From: Flavobacteriales bacterium
GTDB lineage: Bacteria; Bacteroidota; Bacteroidia; Flavobacteriales_D; Crocinitomicaceae
Assembly (NCBI GenBank): GCA_947491305.1
Contig: CANLIL010000006.1
Location: 1 to 64,000 of the forward strand
Direction: 5' to 3'
Length of the DNA: 64,000 nucleotides
Part shown: positions 8,934 to 18,136 of the stretch, in pieces
Layout of the letters: each line of letters begins with the position of its first letter
How positions within the stretch are numbered: position 1 is the stretch's first letter
Made by a program: the position numbers and the translations under genes
Notes under the pieces: generated by a model
Database searches by the model: none
The model's input: the letters and a program-made list of their open reading frames with translations, nothing else
Told to the model about the DNA's origin: nothing

Positions 8934-9401
8934 ATGCAACATCATCGGAAAAAAATGCGCTTATCTCATACAGATTATTCATCTGACGGCGTTTATTTTA
9001 TCACCTCCTGCTGTAAAAATAGAATACATCATTTCGGAGCTATAATAAATGGTAAAATGTCTTTTTCCAAATCCGGAGAGATTGCACAACAACAATTTAG
9101 TTGGTTGGAAAATCAGTATTCTTATTTGATGATACATAACGTTGTGATTATGCCAGATCATATTCATGTGTTACTGGAAATTGATCGTACAAAAGCAATC
9201 GGTGATTGTAAAATTAAATCGGTTTCATCGTTGATGGGCGCATACAAAACAACCTCGTCAAAATTGATTCATTTATCGGGAAATTTGGAATTTGAATGGC
9301 AACGTTCGTTCTATGATCACATCGTTCGAAATCAACAATCGTATGAAAATATTTATCAATATATAACGGATAATCCAATTAAATGGCGCAATAACCCGTA
9401 G
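8934..9401 (+). CDS. REP-associated tyrosine transposase (RAYT/TnpA-REP, IS200-like HUH family)
   Basis: This 155-residue protein has the HUH signature of the Y1 transposase family as PDHIHVL (74-80, HIH at 76-78). The candidate nucleophile is Tyr137 in SYENIYQYITDNP, the usual position before the conserved NP. Length matches single-domain RAYTs. These proteins cut single-stranded REP hairpins and are thought to spread them; most are domesticated. The stop codon TAG (9399-9401) lies inside the left arm of the 52-bp palindrome at 9386-9437, so the last four residues RNNP are encoded by the repeat itself. No terminal inverted repeats or target duplication are visible, so it is not a normal insertion sequence. 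Confidence 0.85.
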   Translation: MQHHRKKMRLSHTDYSSDGVYFITSCCKNRIHHFGAIINGKMSFSKSGEIAQQQFSWLENQYSYLMIHNVVIMPDHIHVLLEIDRTKAIGDCKIKSVSSLMGAYKTTSSKLIHLSGNLEFEWQRSFYDHIVRNQQSYENIYQYITDNPIKWRNNP

Positions 9402-9437
9402 GGTCAGGTCGCGACCTGACCCTACGGGTTATTGCGC
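9386..9437. repeat. Perfect 52-bp palindrome (REP-like hairpin) covering two stop codons
   Basis: The two 26-base arms are exact reverse complements, with the centre GTCGCGAC at 9408-9415 and no spacer. The outermost bases are GCGC, and the match ends there (9385 G and 9438 A do not pair). Each arm contains AACCCGTAG in the frame of the gene entering it: TAG at 9399-9401 ends the RAYT and CTA at 9422-9424 ends the methyltransferase on the other strand. Both proteins end in RNNP. It can fold as a very stable hairpin in either transcript and could act as a bidirectional 3' end. No U-tract follows, so it is not a standard intrinsic terminator. Confidence 0.95.
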
Positions 9438-10222
9438 ATCACATACAACGTATATTCACCAAAATTCCAAAACGGTGTTTTTTGCAACATTTTGTCACAT
9501 TTCCATAAAAAATTGGTCAATTTGGGATATTTTACCGTAATGTGATTTTCATACCATGCTGGATACAAAATACTGTAACCACGCTTCTTTTCTATTGAAA
9601 ATTGATTGAAATGCTTTTTTATTTCTGCAGATGAATAACATTTACTGGCTAAAAATTTATTGGGTGAATAACCTCCCCAAACCTTATTTAAACGTCGCTT
9701 GCTTTCTTTAAATTTAAATTTCAACAAAGGTTTTAAGACAGCCATCATGTACCATTTGTTCACAAATGTAAGCACCATTTTTCCAGTTGGCTTCAAACAT
9801 TTTTTCAAATAATCTTGAACGATAGAAATATCTTCCACTGTATTCAATGCACCGAAATAAACGTAGATATGGTCAAATTGAACACCATTGAATGCTTCAG
9901 CTATGTTTTCAACAGAACCAACAGAAAGGAGTACGTTTGTTAATCCTTTTTTATTCGCTTGTTCATGAGCCCAGTCGTGCATTCCTTGAGAAATGTCAAT
10001 GCCATAAATGGAACTATTTGGGAATGTTTCAGCAAAAAAGTTCACGTCCAATCCAGGGCCGTAACCAATTTCAAGACAATTTGAAAACGAATGTTTTAAA
10101 CTTTCCTTTCGAAAACTTGAGCGAATGCGTTGCAATGTTTGATTTTCCCAATACCGATTTTCAAAATTTGTTGAATCGATATCGTAATAGTCTTTTACAT
10201 TTTTATAGTAACTTGAACTCAT
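9422..10222 (-). CDS. Class I SAM-dependent methyltransferase
   Basis: A 266-residue protein with the SAM-binding motif I as EIGYGPGLDVNFF around residues 52-64 and an acidic motif II as IYGIDIS about 20 residues later; a hydrophobic strand with VYFGALN follows. The substrate is unknown. The start overlaps the stop of the ygiQ-like gene by 4 bases (ATGA), so the two are co-transcribed. Its last residues RNNP and the TAG stop come from the right arm of the palindrome at 9386-9437, which suggests that the original C-terminus was replaced when the palindrome arrived. Confidence 0.8.
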   Translation of the reverse strand: MSSSYYKNVKDYYDIDSTNFENRYWENQTLQRIRSSFRKESLKHSFSNCLEIGYGPGLDVNFFAETFPNSSIYGIDISQGMHDWAHEQANKKGLTNVLLSVGSVENIAEAFNGVQFDHIYVYFGALNTVEDISIVQDYLKKCLKPTGKMVLTFVNKWYMMAVLKPLLKFKFKESKRRLNKVWGGYSPNKFLASKCYSSAEIKKHFNQFSIEKKRGYSILYPAWYENHITVKYPKLTNFLWKCDKMLQKTPFWNFGEYTLYVMRNNP

Positions 10223-12111
10223 CGCTTTCTACGTTTCTCTTCCAGCCAACTTGGTGCTTTTCGCGCAGCAGGTTTTTCTTGCCCAACCAATTTTTCAATT
10301 AAATCTGGACGGTTTGCTTTCGTAAGGCGTTGACGGATCCAATCTTGGTTTTCGCGCTTGTACCAGAAGAAATACTTGTTTTGATTTTGTTTTTCTTCTC
10401 TCGTTTTCACCGTTTTCACTGGTTTTAACGTGTACGGATGAACGCCTGTGTAATAAATCACTTCTGCTACAGTCATTGGAGTAGGCATGAAATCTTGCAC
10501 TTGTTCCAATTGGAAGCCCATGTCTTTTGTTTCGGCTGCTAAGTTGGCCATGTCTTCTTCTTCACATCCTGGATGCGATGAAATAAAGTATGGAATCAAC
10601 TGCTGCTTCAAGTTGTGCTTAGCAGAAATTTTATCGTATTTTTCTTTGAATTTATGGAAGTACTTAAACGATGGTTTTCGCATCATGCGTAAGGTTGCAT
10701 CTGCTGTATGTTCGGGGGCAACTTTCAATCGACCACTAACATGACGTGTAATCACTTGTTCAATGTATTCATCGTGATTTCCGTCTTCGTTGTTTTTGTT
10801 GAAATCATCTACTAACAAATCATAACGAATTCCTGAACCAACAAACGCTTTTTTCACTTTAGGATGCGCATCTACCTTGCGGTACAATTCTGTCATTGGT
10901 TTGTGAGAAGTATCCAAATTACTGCAAATCACCGGGTGTATACAACTTGGCGAGGAGCAACGTGCGCAAATGGCTTCGTCTTTCCCTTTCATTTTGTACA
11001 TGTTGGCTGACGGGCCTCCTAAATCGGAAATGTAACCTCTGAAATCTGGATCATTCACCACTTGATCCACTTCTTTTAGAATAGAAGCTTCACTTCTGGA
11101 AGCAATGAATTTTCCTTGATGTGCAGAAATGGTACAAAAACTACACCCTCCAAAACAGCCTCGGTGCATATTCACCGAAAACTTAATCATATCGTAGGCT
11201 GGAATAGCACCACGCTTTTTGTATTTTGGATGAGGTTGACGCGTGTAAGGCAAATCAAATGAACGATCAATTTCTTTTTCCGTCATCGTTTTAAACGGTG
11301 GATTGATGACCAAAACTTGTTCACCTACTTTCTGAATGATGCGGTCTGCCTGCCATTTATTGGATTCAACCTCAACAATTTTAAAGTTGGCAGCGTATTT
11401 CAATTTATCTTCTAAACAATCTTCATGCGAAGCTAGTTCAACCGTTTCCCAGTTTTTGTTTTTTGGTAATTCTATCGCTGCATCTTGTAAAAATGCTACT
11501 TGCTTGATGGTGTGTAAATTGTGAAAAGGAACTCCTTTTTTCAAGAGCTGTAACATTTCACGCAAAGGTTGTTCACCCATTCCGTAAACCAAAATATCCG
11601 CTTTAGAATCTACTAATATAGAAGGCATCAATTCATCCTTCCAATAATCGTAATGCGTTACACGACGTAAAGAAGCTTCGATTCCACCAATCATTACAGG
11701 AACATCGGGGTACAAATCTTTTAATATTTTGGAATAGACAGTTGTTGCATAATCCGGACGAAAACCTGCTGCACCTCCGGGCGTGTAAGCATCTGTTGAA
11801 CGCAAACGTTTGTTTGAGGTGTAATGGTTTACCATTGAATCCATACACCCAGCTGTTACCCCAAAAAAGTATTTAGGCTTCCCTAATTTCTTAAAATCAC
11901 GTAAATCGTCTTGCCAATTCGGTTGTGCGATAATCCCAATTTTAAAGCCTTCATCTTCGATGATGCGCCCAATGACAGCCGTTCCAAAGGAAGGATGATC
12001 CACGTAGGCATCGCCAGATATCAAGATGACATCTAATTCATCCCAACCTCTTTTTTCAACTTCTTTTTTTGTTATCGGTAACCAGTCCGTTATTGGCCTT
12101 TCATCAATCAT
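10219..12111 (-). CDS. ygiQ: YgiQ family radical SAM protein
   Basis: A 630-residue radical SAM protein of the YgiQ/UPF0313 family. The N-terminal region begins with ITDWLPITKKEVEKRGWDE, followed by a B12-binding-like domain; the radical SAM cluster motif is CFGGCSFC with Cys319, Cys323 and Cys326. A second cysteine group, CARCSSPSCIHPVIC, lies about 60 residues later. The DUF3362-like C-terminal region includes GVHPYTLKP. Its reaction is not known in the family. A promoter -7 element lies directly before the ATG (see 12116-12123). The downstream methyltransferase overlaps by 4 bases. Confidence 0.93.
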   Translation of the reverse strand: MIDERPITDWLPITKKEVEKRGWDELDVILISGDAYVDHPSFGTAVIGRIIEDEGFKIGIIAQPNWQDDLRDFKKLGKPKYFFGVTAGCMDSMVNHYTSNKRLRSTDAYTPGGAAGFRPDYATTVYSKILKDLYPDVPVMIGGIEASLRRVTHYDYWKDELMPSILVDSKADILVYGMGEQPLREMLQLLKKGVPFHNLHTIKQVAFLQDAAIELPKNKNWETVELASHEDCLEDKLKYAANFKIVEVESNKWQADRIIQKVGEQVLVINPPFKTMTEKEIDRSFDLPYTRQPHPKYKKRGAIPAYDMIKFSVNMHRGCFGGCSFCTISAHQGKFIASRSEASILKEVDQVVNDPDFRGYISDLGGPSANMYKMKGKDEAICARCSSPSCIHPVICSNLDTSHKPMTELYRKVDAHPKVKKAFVGSGIRYDLLVDDFNKNNEDGNHDEYIEQVITRHVSGRLKVAPEHTADATLRMMRKPSFKYFHKFKEKYDKISAKHNLKQQLIPYFISSHPGCEEEDMANLAAETKDMGFQLEQVQDFMPTPMTVAEVIYYTGVHPYTLKPVKTVKTREEKQNQNKYFFWYKRENQDWIRQRLTKANRPDLIEKLVGQEKPAARKAPSWLEEKRRKR

Positions 12112-12115
12112 AGTA

Positions 12116-12123
12116 CAAAAATA
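12116..12123 (-). promoter_or_regulatory. Bacteroidota-type -7 element for ygiQ
   Basis: On the minus strand this reads TATTTTTG, which fits TAnnTTTG. Only four bases (TACT) separate it from the ATG at 12111, so the transcript would be leaderless or nearly so. I see no clear -33 TTTG at the expected distance. Confidence 0.45.
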
Positions 12124-12266
12124 CGGATAAATAAATTAATTATTTAACGACAGTTTTTACTCTAACATTTAAAAGGAAACAATGTTTTACGAGCGCTTGA
12201 ATTTAATAGTTAAAAGCTTGTTCACAAATACCTGCATCATTTCAACAACTATTGCGTTAACTTGCT

Positions 12267-12274
12267 TATTTTTG
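12267..12274 (+). promoter_or_regulatory. Bacteroidota-type -7 element for leucyl aminopeptidase
   Basis: TATTTTTG fits TAnnTTTG and lies 15 bases before the ATG at 12290. It is inside the longer open frame that begins at 12182, which supports 12290 as the true start. A -33 element is not evident. Confidence 0.45.
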
Positions 12275-12289
12275 TCTAAAATTTTTAAG

Positions 12290-13681
12290 ATGATTGCATT
12301 CAATTATACGACCAATTCAACGAATTTGTCCTTTGCTACACTTGTCCAAAAAGCAAGTGTTGCGCCAACTTCTTTACCTACAGAATTCCATGCTTTTTTT
12401 CATGCATTTAAAGAAGGAAAAGAGCTTTCAGAATTTTTAAAAATTGGAGCAGCCTATCACTTTTTCATTAAAGAAGATCAATCTGCAGAGGCCTTAAGAG
12501 TTGCTGGAGCTTCATTATTGGCACAATTGAATAAAACAACAGATGCAATCGTTCTAGAAGGATCTGATTCAGCAAGCTTGTTGGTCGCAGAAGGCATAGC
12601 TTTGGCGGGGTATCAATTTTTGCCTTATTTTTCAGACAAAACAAAAAAAGAAATCGGATTAAAAGAAGTGATTCTGCCAACGAGTGTTGTTCAAGAAAAA
12701 ATGGATGAGCTAGCAAATACCGTTAAAGCTGTTTGTTGGGCAAGAGACCGTGTGAACGAACCTGTTTCTCATTTGAATGCAGTGCAATTAAGTGAAAAAA
12801 TGAGCGAATTGTGTAAGTCAGTTGGTTGCCATGTGCAAGTTTTAGAAAAAACACAAATTGAATCCTTGAAAATGGGTGGTTTATTAGCCGTAAATAAAGG
12901 TTCTATCGATCCACCAACATTTACAATTATAGAATACAAACCAAGCAATGCTAAAAATACGCAACCAATCGTGTTAGTAGGTAAAGGCGTTGTGTATGAT
13001 ACTGGTGGTTTGAGTTTAAAACCAACACCAGGTTCGATGGATTGCATGAAAAGTGACATGGGTGGCGCAGCGTGTATGGCAGCTACAATTTACTTGGCTG
13101 CAGCACAGAAATTACCTGTTCATTTGATCGGATTGATTCCAGCAACGGATAATCGTCCAGGTTTAAATGCGTATGCACCAGGTGACGTGATTACGATGTA
13201 CGATGGAACTTCTGTAGAAGTATTGAATACAGATGCCGAAGGACGAATGATTTTAGCAGATGCATTGGCTTATTCAAACAAATACAATCCAGCATTGGTA
13301 ATTGATGCCGCAACATTAACTGGCGCAGCGTTGAGAGCAATAGGCACAAAAGCTTCTGTGATTATGGGGAATGCTTCAGATGACAACTTCTCGCAATTAG
13401 AAGCGGCTGGAAATGAAGTACATGAGCGTGTGGTGCGTTTTCCATTTTGGGATGATTATGCCAAAGAAATTAAATCGTCGATTGCAGATTTGAAAAATTT
13501 AGGAGGACCAAATGCAGGAATGATTACAGCAGGAAAGTTCTTAGAGCATTTTGTGAAAAGTCCGTACATTCACATGGATATTGCAGGACCAGCTTGGTTA
13601 GATGCAAAAGAAGATTACCGAACACAAGGAGGAACTGGAGCAGGCGTTCGTTTGTTGTACACCTTCTTGAAAAATTATTAA
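12290..13681 (+). CDS. Leucyl aminopeptidase (M17 family)
   Basis: An M17 cytosolic aminopeptidase that releases N-terminal residues from peptides using two metal ions. The conserved NTDAEGRM motif, VGKGVVYDTGGLSLKP and KSDMGGAA carry the metal ligands and catalytic lysine. The open frame extends upstream to 12182, but the extra 36 residues are hydrophobic and unlike the family, and a -7 promoter element falls inside them, so I take ATG 12290 (about 463 residues, the usual length, beginning MIAFNYTTNS). pdxA starts 1 base after its stop, so they are probably co-transcribed. Confidence 0.92.
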   Translation: MIAFNYTTNSTNLSFATLVQKASVAPTSLPTEFHAFFHAFKEGKELSEFLKIGAAYHFFIKEDQSAEALRVAGASLLAQLNKTTDAIVLEGSDSASLLVAEGIALAGYQFLPYFSDKTKKEIGLKEVILPTSVVQEKMDELANTVKAVCWARDRVNEPVSHLNAVQLSEKMSELCKSVGCHVQVLEKTQIESLKMGGLLAVNKGSIDPPTFTIIEYKPSNAKNTQPIVLVGKGVVYDTGGLSLKPTPGSMDCMKSDMGGAACMAATIYLAAAQKLPVHLIGLIPATDNRPGLNAYAPGDVITMYDGTSVEVLNTDAEGRMILADALAYSNKYNPALVIDAATLTGAALRAIGTKASVIMGNASDDNFSQLEAAGNEVHERVVRFPFWDDYAKEIKSSIADLKNLGGPNAGMITAGKFLEHFVKSPYIHMDIAGPAWLDAKEDYRTQGGTGAGVRLLYTFLKNY

Positions 13682-13682
13682 G

Positions 13683-14783
13683 ATGGAAAAAGAGAAAGAA
13701 AAGGATTACAGTAATCCAAATCCAATCCGTGTTGGTATTTCTATTGGAGATATTAATGGGATAGGTCCTGAAGTGATTATGAAATCATTTTTAGACACGC
13801 GGATGGTGATAGACTGTACGCCGATAATTTATGGTTCTACAAAAGTCTTCTCACATTATAAAAAAGAATTAGAGCTTCCAGAATTTAGTTATTTATCGTG
13901 CAAAGATGCAGGGGAAGCACAAAATAATAAAGTGAATATTATCAATGTTTGGGAAGAAGAAATCGAATACCAAACAGGATTAGTTACTGAAAACGGTGGA
14001 AAATATGCTTTCTTATCTTTGGAGCGTGCAACACAGGATTTAGCAGAAGGTAAAATCGATGTGTTAGTTACCGCGCCAATTTCAAAAGAAGCAATGGCGA
14101 AGTCTGGATTTAAATTTCCAGGTCACACCGAATATTTAGCAGATTTAGCAGGCGAAGAAGAAGCGTTAATGGTAATGGTTTCAGGAAATTTACGCGTTGC
14201 GTTGGTGACGAGTCACATTGCACTGAAAGATGTAACGACTTCTTTAACAAAAGAGAAGATTCTTCAAAAAATCAAAATGTTTGAAGCAAGTTTAATTAAA
14301 GATTTTGGCATCATTAAACCAAAAATCGCTGTATTTGGATTGAATCCGCATGCGGGTGAAAACGGCAAAATGGGAACAGAAGAGCAAGAAATTATTTCTC
14401 CTGCAATTAACCAAGCGCGACAAGAAAACTGTTTAGCCTTTGGACCGTTTCCGGCAGATGGTTTCTTTGGTTCGACAGCGCGTATGAATTATGATGGAAT
14501 TTTAGCGATGTACCACGATCAAGGTTTGGCAGCATTCAAAGCGTTGGCATTTGATGATGGTGTGAATTATACGGCTGGCTTGCCGATAGTGCGCACGTCT
14601 CCAGATCACGGAACAGCATTTGATATTGCAGGACAAAACAAAGCGTCGGAGCATTCATTTAGAAGTGCCTTATTTGTTGCGATGGATGTTTATAAAGCAC
14701 GCCAATTCAACAAAGAAATCAATCAAAATCCTTTGAAAATATCGCCGAAAGAAAAAAGAAGGTCTTCAAGCGATATCGAATAA
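13683..14783 (+). CDS. pdxA: 4-hydroxythreonine-4-phosphate dehydrogenase
   Basis: This 366-residue enzyme oxidises 4-phosphohydroxy-L-threonine with NAD in the DXP-dependent pathway to pyridoxal 5'-phosphate. It begins after a short lysine-rich leader with VGISIGDINGIGPEV. The metal-binding histidines are seen in FPGHTEYLA, in MYHDQGL and in SPDHGTAFDIAG. Length is slightly above the family (about 330-350) because of a charged C-terminal tail. It follows leucyl aminopeptidase with a 1-base gap, and an 83-base gap with a promoter-like site separates it from the next gene. Confidence 0.95.
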   Translation: MEKEKEKDYSNPNPIRVGISIGDINGIGPEVIMKSFLDTRMVIDCTPIIYGSTKVFSHYKKELELPEFSYLSCKDAGEAQNNKVNIINVWEEEIEYQTGLVTENGGKYAFLSLERATQDLAEGKIDVLVTAPISKEAMAKSGFKFPGHTEYLADLAGEEEALMVMVSGNLRVALVTSHIALKDVTTSLTKEKILQKIKMFEASLIKDFGIIKPKIAVFGLNPHAGENGKMGTEEQEIISPAINQARQENCLAFGPFPADGFFGSTARMNYDGILAMYHDQGLAAFKALAFDDGVNYTAGLPIVRTSPDHGTAFDIAGQNKASEHSFRSALFVAMDVYKARQFNKEINQNPLKISPKEKRRSSSDIE

Positions 14784-14838
14784 AAGTGGTTTTTAAATAA
14801 AAAAATGCAAGATATTAACATATATAAGTTAAAATTAT

Positions 14839-14846
14839 TACCTTTG
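14839..14846 (+). promoter_or_regulatory. Bacteroidota-type -7 element before the fatty-acid operon
   Basis: TACCTTTG fits TAnnTTTG and lies 20 bases before the GTG start at 14867. The region upstream is AT-rich, without a good -33 TTTG. Confidence 0.45.
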
Positions 14847-14866
14847 CCCTCCAATTTTTATTCACT

Positions 14867-15472
14867 GTGAAGTCAAAAAGAGAATATATTATTCCGTTCA
14901 TAGGCTTGAAGCTGGGGTTTCATGAGTTTGAATTTCAAATTCAAGATGCGTTCTTTGAAGATAGACAATATTCAAGTATCCACAGTGGTACAGCGAATGT
15001 TCGTCTAGTTCTGGAGAAAAAAGAAACGATGATGATCGGTGAATTCGAAATCAAAGGTTCTGTTTCTACAGATTGTGACAGGTGTAACGATCCAATAGAG
15101 GTTCCGATTAAAGGAAGTTTCAAATTGATTTTTACATTTGGCAATGAACCAAGTGAGGATGAATCTATAATTGTGATGCATCCCGATGATTACGAGTTGG
15201 AACTTAAAGACCACTTGTACGAGTTGTTAATTGTTTCATTGCCAACACGTTTGATTCATCCAAAAGGTGAATGCAACGAAGAAATGATTGAGTTGTTAAG
15301 TAAATATACAGTTCAACAAGAGCCCTCAGGATCAGAAGATGATGATGACGAAGATGATTGGGATTTTGAAGATGATGATGATTACGAAGACGATGAAGAT
15401 TGGGAAGACGAAGATGAAGACGATGATAGTCCGATTGATCCGCGTTGGAATAAATTAAAAGATATAAAATAA
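14867..15472 (+). CDS. DUF177 (YceD-like) protein with acidic tail
   Basis: A 201-residue DUF177/YceD family protein. The core has CDRCNDPIEVPI in the middle and a second conserved cysteine segment, HPKGECNEEM. Homologues lie just before rpmF in many bacteria and have been linked to 23S rRNA processing or accumulation; the molecular role is unsure. The last 50 residues are extremely rich in Asp and Glu, more than the core family needs, ending in DPRWNKLKDIK. The start is GTG; I see no ATG nearby that keeps the N-terminal segment. rpmF follows after 18 bases. Confidence 0.85.
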   Translation: MKSKREYIIPFIGLKLGFHEFEFQIQDAFFEDRQYSSIHSGTANVRLVLEKKETMMIGEFEIKGSVSTDCDRCNDPIEVPIKGSFKLIFTFGNEPSEDESIIVMHPDDYELELKDHLYELLIVSLPTRLIHPKGECNEEMIELLSKYTVQQEPSGSEDDDDEDDWDFEDDDDYEDDEDWEDEDEDDDSPIDPRWNKLKDIK

Positions 15473-15490
15473 CAAAATAAACAAGATAAA

Positions 15491-15682
15491 ATGGCACATC
15501 CTAAGCGAAAAATATCGAAAACTCGCCGTGACAAGAGAAGAACTCACAAGAATGCAGTTGCAAAAAACATCGCTACTTGTCCAACAACAGGACAACCGCA
15601 TTTGTTTCACCACGCGCACTGGCACGAAGGGAAACTTTACTATAAAGGTAGAGTAGTAGCGGAAAAAGAAGTTGCAATTTAA
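15491..15682 (+). CDS. rpmF: 50S ribosomal protein L32
   Basis: A 63-residue L32 protein of the large ribosomal subunit, starting [19 protein letters not shown]. It carries the Bacteroidota form of the C-terminal part, [15 protein letters not shown], with only one of the zinc-binding cysteines seen in some other phyla. It lies in the conserved order DUF177-rpmF-plsX-fabH. Confidence 0.97.
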   Translation: MAHPKRKISKTRRDKRRTHKNAVAKNIATCPTTGQPHLFHHAHWHEGKLYYKGRVVAEKEVAI

Positions 15683-15704
15683 GCTGCTTTAATCTTCTAT
15701 AAAC

Positions 15705-16643
15705 ATGAAGATTGGAATTGATATTTTAGGTGGTGATTTTGCTCCCGACGCAAATATTTCAGGGGCAATTCTTGCAAAAAAAGAACTTCCAAACGACGTA
15801 AGACTAGTTCTTATAGGCGACAGAGATCAAATCTCGAGTGGCCTTTTGTCGTATGGAGAAGATGTGTCTGGATATGACATTGTTCATGCTCCGGATGTTA
15901 TAACAATGCACGATCATCCAACCCGAGCAATCCCTCAAAAACCAAATAGCAGTATTGCTGTTGGGTTTGATTTATTGGCGGCAAAAGAAATAAATGCTTT
16001 TGCAAGTACAGGAAATACAGGTGCAATGTTGGTTGGAGCGATTTTTAAAATCAATTCTATTCCAGGAATTATTCGTCCGTGTATCACTTCAACCATCCCT
16101 GCAATCGATGGTGGTAAAACAATTTTGTTAGACGTCGGCTCAAATGCAGACTGTAAAGCAGATGTTTTGTACCAATTTGCAGTATTGGGTTCGTTGTATG
16201 CGAGTGAAGTATATGGAATAGAAAATCCACGCGTTGCCTTATTAAATATCGGTGAAGAAGAAACAAAAGGAAATTTGTTGACGATTGCTACACATCAATT
16301 ATTAAAAGATTCGGATGAAATTAATTTTATTGGAAACTTAGAAGGTAGAGATGTATTCAGTGCTAAAGCAGATGTCATCGTTTGTGACGGATTTACAGGT
16401 AACATTGTTTTGAAAGAAGCTGAAGGGATATACACACTAATCAAAAAACGCGGAATTAAAGACGATTTTTTTGAACGTTTCAATTACGAAAATTATGGAG
16501 GAACACCAATTTTAGGTGTGAAAGGTAATGTCATAATTGGACACGGAATCTCTAACAATATCGCAGTTAAAAACATGCTTTTGCATGCATACGAAGTTGC
16601 TAAATCTGATTTAGTGAATAGTGTAAGTAAAGCGTTTAATTAA
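15705..16643 (+). CDS. plsX: Phosphate acyltransferase PlsX
   Basis: A 312-residue PlsX, which converts acyl-ACP to acyl phosphate for phospholipid synthesis at the membrane surface. It starts [15 protein letters not shown] and contains [22 protein letters not shown] and [11 protein letters not shown], all typical of PlsX. Length is as in the family. It is followed after 1 base by fabH. Confidence 0.96.
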   Translation: MKIGIDILGGDFAPDANISGAILAKKELPNDVRLVLIGDRDQISSGLLSYGEDVSGYDIVHAPDVITMHDHPTRAIPQKPNSSIAVGFDLLAAKEINAFASTGNTGAMLVGAIFKINSIPGIIRPCITSTIPAIDGGKTILLDVGSNADCKADVLYQFAVLGSLYASEVYGIENPRVALLNIGEEETKGNLLTIATHQLLKDSDEINFIGNLEGRDVFSAKADVIVCDGFTGNIVLKEAEGIYTLIKKRGIKDDFFERFNYENYGGTPILGVKGNVIIGHGISNNIAVKNMLLHAYEVAKSDLVNSVSKAFN

Positions 16644-16644
16644 T

Positions 16645-17628
16645 ATGGAAAAAATTACAGCAGCAATTACGGCGGTTCAAGGATATGTTCCTGACAACGT
16701 AATGACAAACGAAGATCTGGCTAAAATTGTTGATACATCTGATGAATGGATCACAACGAGAACTGGAATTAAAGAACGCCGCATCTTAACTGATGGGGCT
16801 TCTTCTGACATGGCAGCTGCTGCTGTTGCGCAATTATTAGAGAAAAAAGGAATTGATCCTTTGGAAATCGAATTGGTAATTGTTGCTACAGTTACACCAG
16901 ATTATCCTTTTCCAAGTACTGCAAACGTTGTGTGTGATAAAACAGGAATGAAAAATGCTTGGGGTTACGATCTTATTGCAGCTTGTTCTGGATTTATTTA
17001 CGCGTTAACAACAGGTGCGAAATTTATCGAAAGTGGTCACCACAAAAAAGTACTGGTAATTGGAGTTGATAAAATGTCATCAATTTTGGATTACGAAGAC
17101 AGAACAACGTGTGTGATTTTTGGAGACGGAGCAGGGGTAGTTTTGTTAGAACCAAATACGGAAGGAAATGGGGTCTTAGATTCTATTTTAAAAAGTGATG
17201 GAGCTGGAAGACACTACTTGATTCAACCAGCTGGTGGATCTGCGAATCCTCCGACACACAAAACAGTGGACGAACGCATGCACTTTGTGAAACAAGAAGG
17301 ACAACAAGTGTTCAAATTTGCTGTTACAAACATGGCGGAAGTTTCTGCTGAAATCATGGAAAAAAACAACCTTACGAGTGAGGATGTCGATTGGTTAGTT
17401 CCACATCAAGCAAACTTAAGAATTATTGACGCTACTGCTAAACGCATGGGTTTGCCAAGTGAAAAAGTAATGATCAATATTCAAAAATATGGAAATACAA
17501 CAGCTGGAACATTGCCGTTGTGTTTATGGGATTATGAAAGTCAATTGAAAAAAGGCGACACACTTATTTTATCTGCTTTTGGTGGAGGATTTACTTGGGG
17601 TGCTGTCTATTTGAAATGGGCTTATTAA
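16645..17628 (+). CDS. fabH: Beta-ketoacyl-ACP synthase III
   Basis: A 327-residue condensing enzyme that starts fatty acid synthesis from acetyl-CoA (or branched acyl-CoA) and malonyl-ACP. The Cys-His-Asn triad is visible as [20 protein letters not shown] and [24 protein letters not shown] near the N-terminus is also typical. Adjacent to plsX and accB, in the conserved initiation operon. Confidence 0.97.
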   Translation: MEKITAAITAVQGYVPDNVMTNEDLAKIVDTSDEWITTRTGIKERRILTDGASSDMAAAAVAQLLEKKGIDPLEIELVIVATVTPDYPFPSTANVVCDKTGMKNAWGYDLIAACSGFIYALTTGAKFIESGHHKKVLVIGVDKMSSILDYEDRTTCVIFGDGAGVVLLEPNTEGNGVLDSILKSDGAGRHYLIQPAGGSANPPTHKTVDERMHFVKQEGQQVFKFAVTNMAEVSAEIMEKNNLTSEDVDWLVPHQANLRIIDATAKRMGLPSEKVMINIQKYGNTTAGTLPLCLWDYESQLKKGDTLILSAFGGGFTWGAVYLKWAY

Positions 17629-17664
17629 TTTATATCAACTTTAAAACTCTAAAATCTAAATAGT

Positions 17665-18135
17665 ATGAATTTAACTGAAATACAAGATTTAATCAAATTC
17701 GTTGCGAAATCAGGCGTAAGCGAAGTAGAAATCGAACAAAAAGATTTTAAAATTTGTATCAAATCTGAAGTTAAAGGTAAACCTGAACATCAAGTTTACG
17801 TTCAAGCTGCTGCTCCAGCTGCTGCTCCAGCTCCAACACCAATTGTTGCTGCTCCTGCTGCGCCAGTTGCTGCTGCTCCTGCTGAAGATGCAAATTACAT
17901 TATTGTTAAATCTCCAATGATTGGTACTTTCTACCGTTCAGCTGGTCCAGACAAACCTTCGTTTGTAAATATTGGTGATACAATTGCTAAGGGTGATACA
18001 ATTTGTATTATTGAAGCAATGAAATTATTCAATGAAATTGAATCTGAAGTAGCAGGAAGAATTGTTAAAGTTTTGGTAGATGATGCATCTCCTGTAGAGT
18101 ATGATCAACCATTGTTTTTAGTAGATCCTGCATAA
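17665..18135 (+). CDS. accB: Biotin carboxyl carrier protein of acetyl-CoA carboxylase
   Basis: A 156-residue BCCP. After an N-terminal domain comes an Ala/Pro-rich linker (about 48-73) and the biotinyl domain with EAMKLFNE; Lys120 is the biotinylated residue. It carries carboxybiotin between AccC and the carboxyltransferase. A 9-bp hairpin lies in the spacer before accC. Confidence 0.97.
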   Translation: MNLTEIQDLIKFVAKSGVSEVEIEQKDFKICIKSEVKGKPEHQVYVQAAAPAAAPAPTPIVAAPAAPVAAAPAEDANYIIVKSPMIGTFYRSAGPDKPSFVNIGDTIAKGDTICIIEAMKLFNEIESEVAGRIVKVLVDDASPVEYDQPLFLVDPA

Positions 18136-18136
18136 T

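Noticed and set aside
8934-9437. Complete insertion sequence with terminal repeats
   Set aside because: No matching left end or target duplication is visible upstream of 8934; only a single palindrome at the 3' side is present, which fits RAYT/REP rather than a mobile IS.
12182-12289. N-terminal extension of leucyl aminopeptidase
   Set aside because: A signal-like extension is not normal for the cytosolic M17 family, and a -7 promoter element lies inside it.
15204-15497. 97-residue open frame antisense to the DUF177 acidic tail
   Set aside because: It is the shadow of the GAT/GAA-rich acidic stretch on the other strand and gives a His/Leu repetitive product with no family resemblance.
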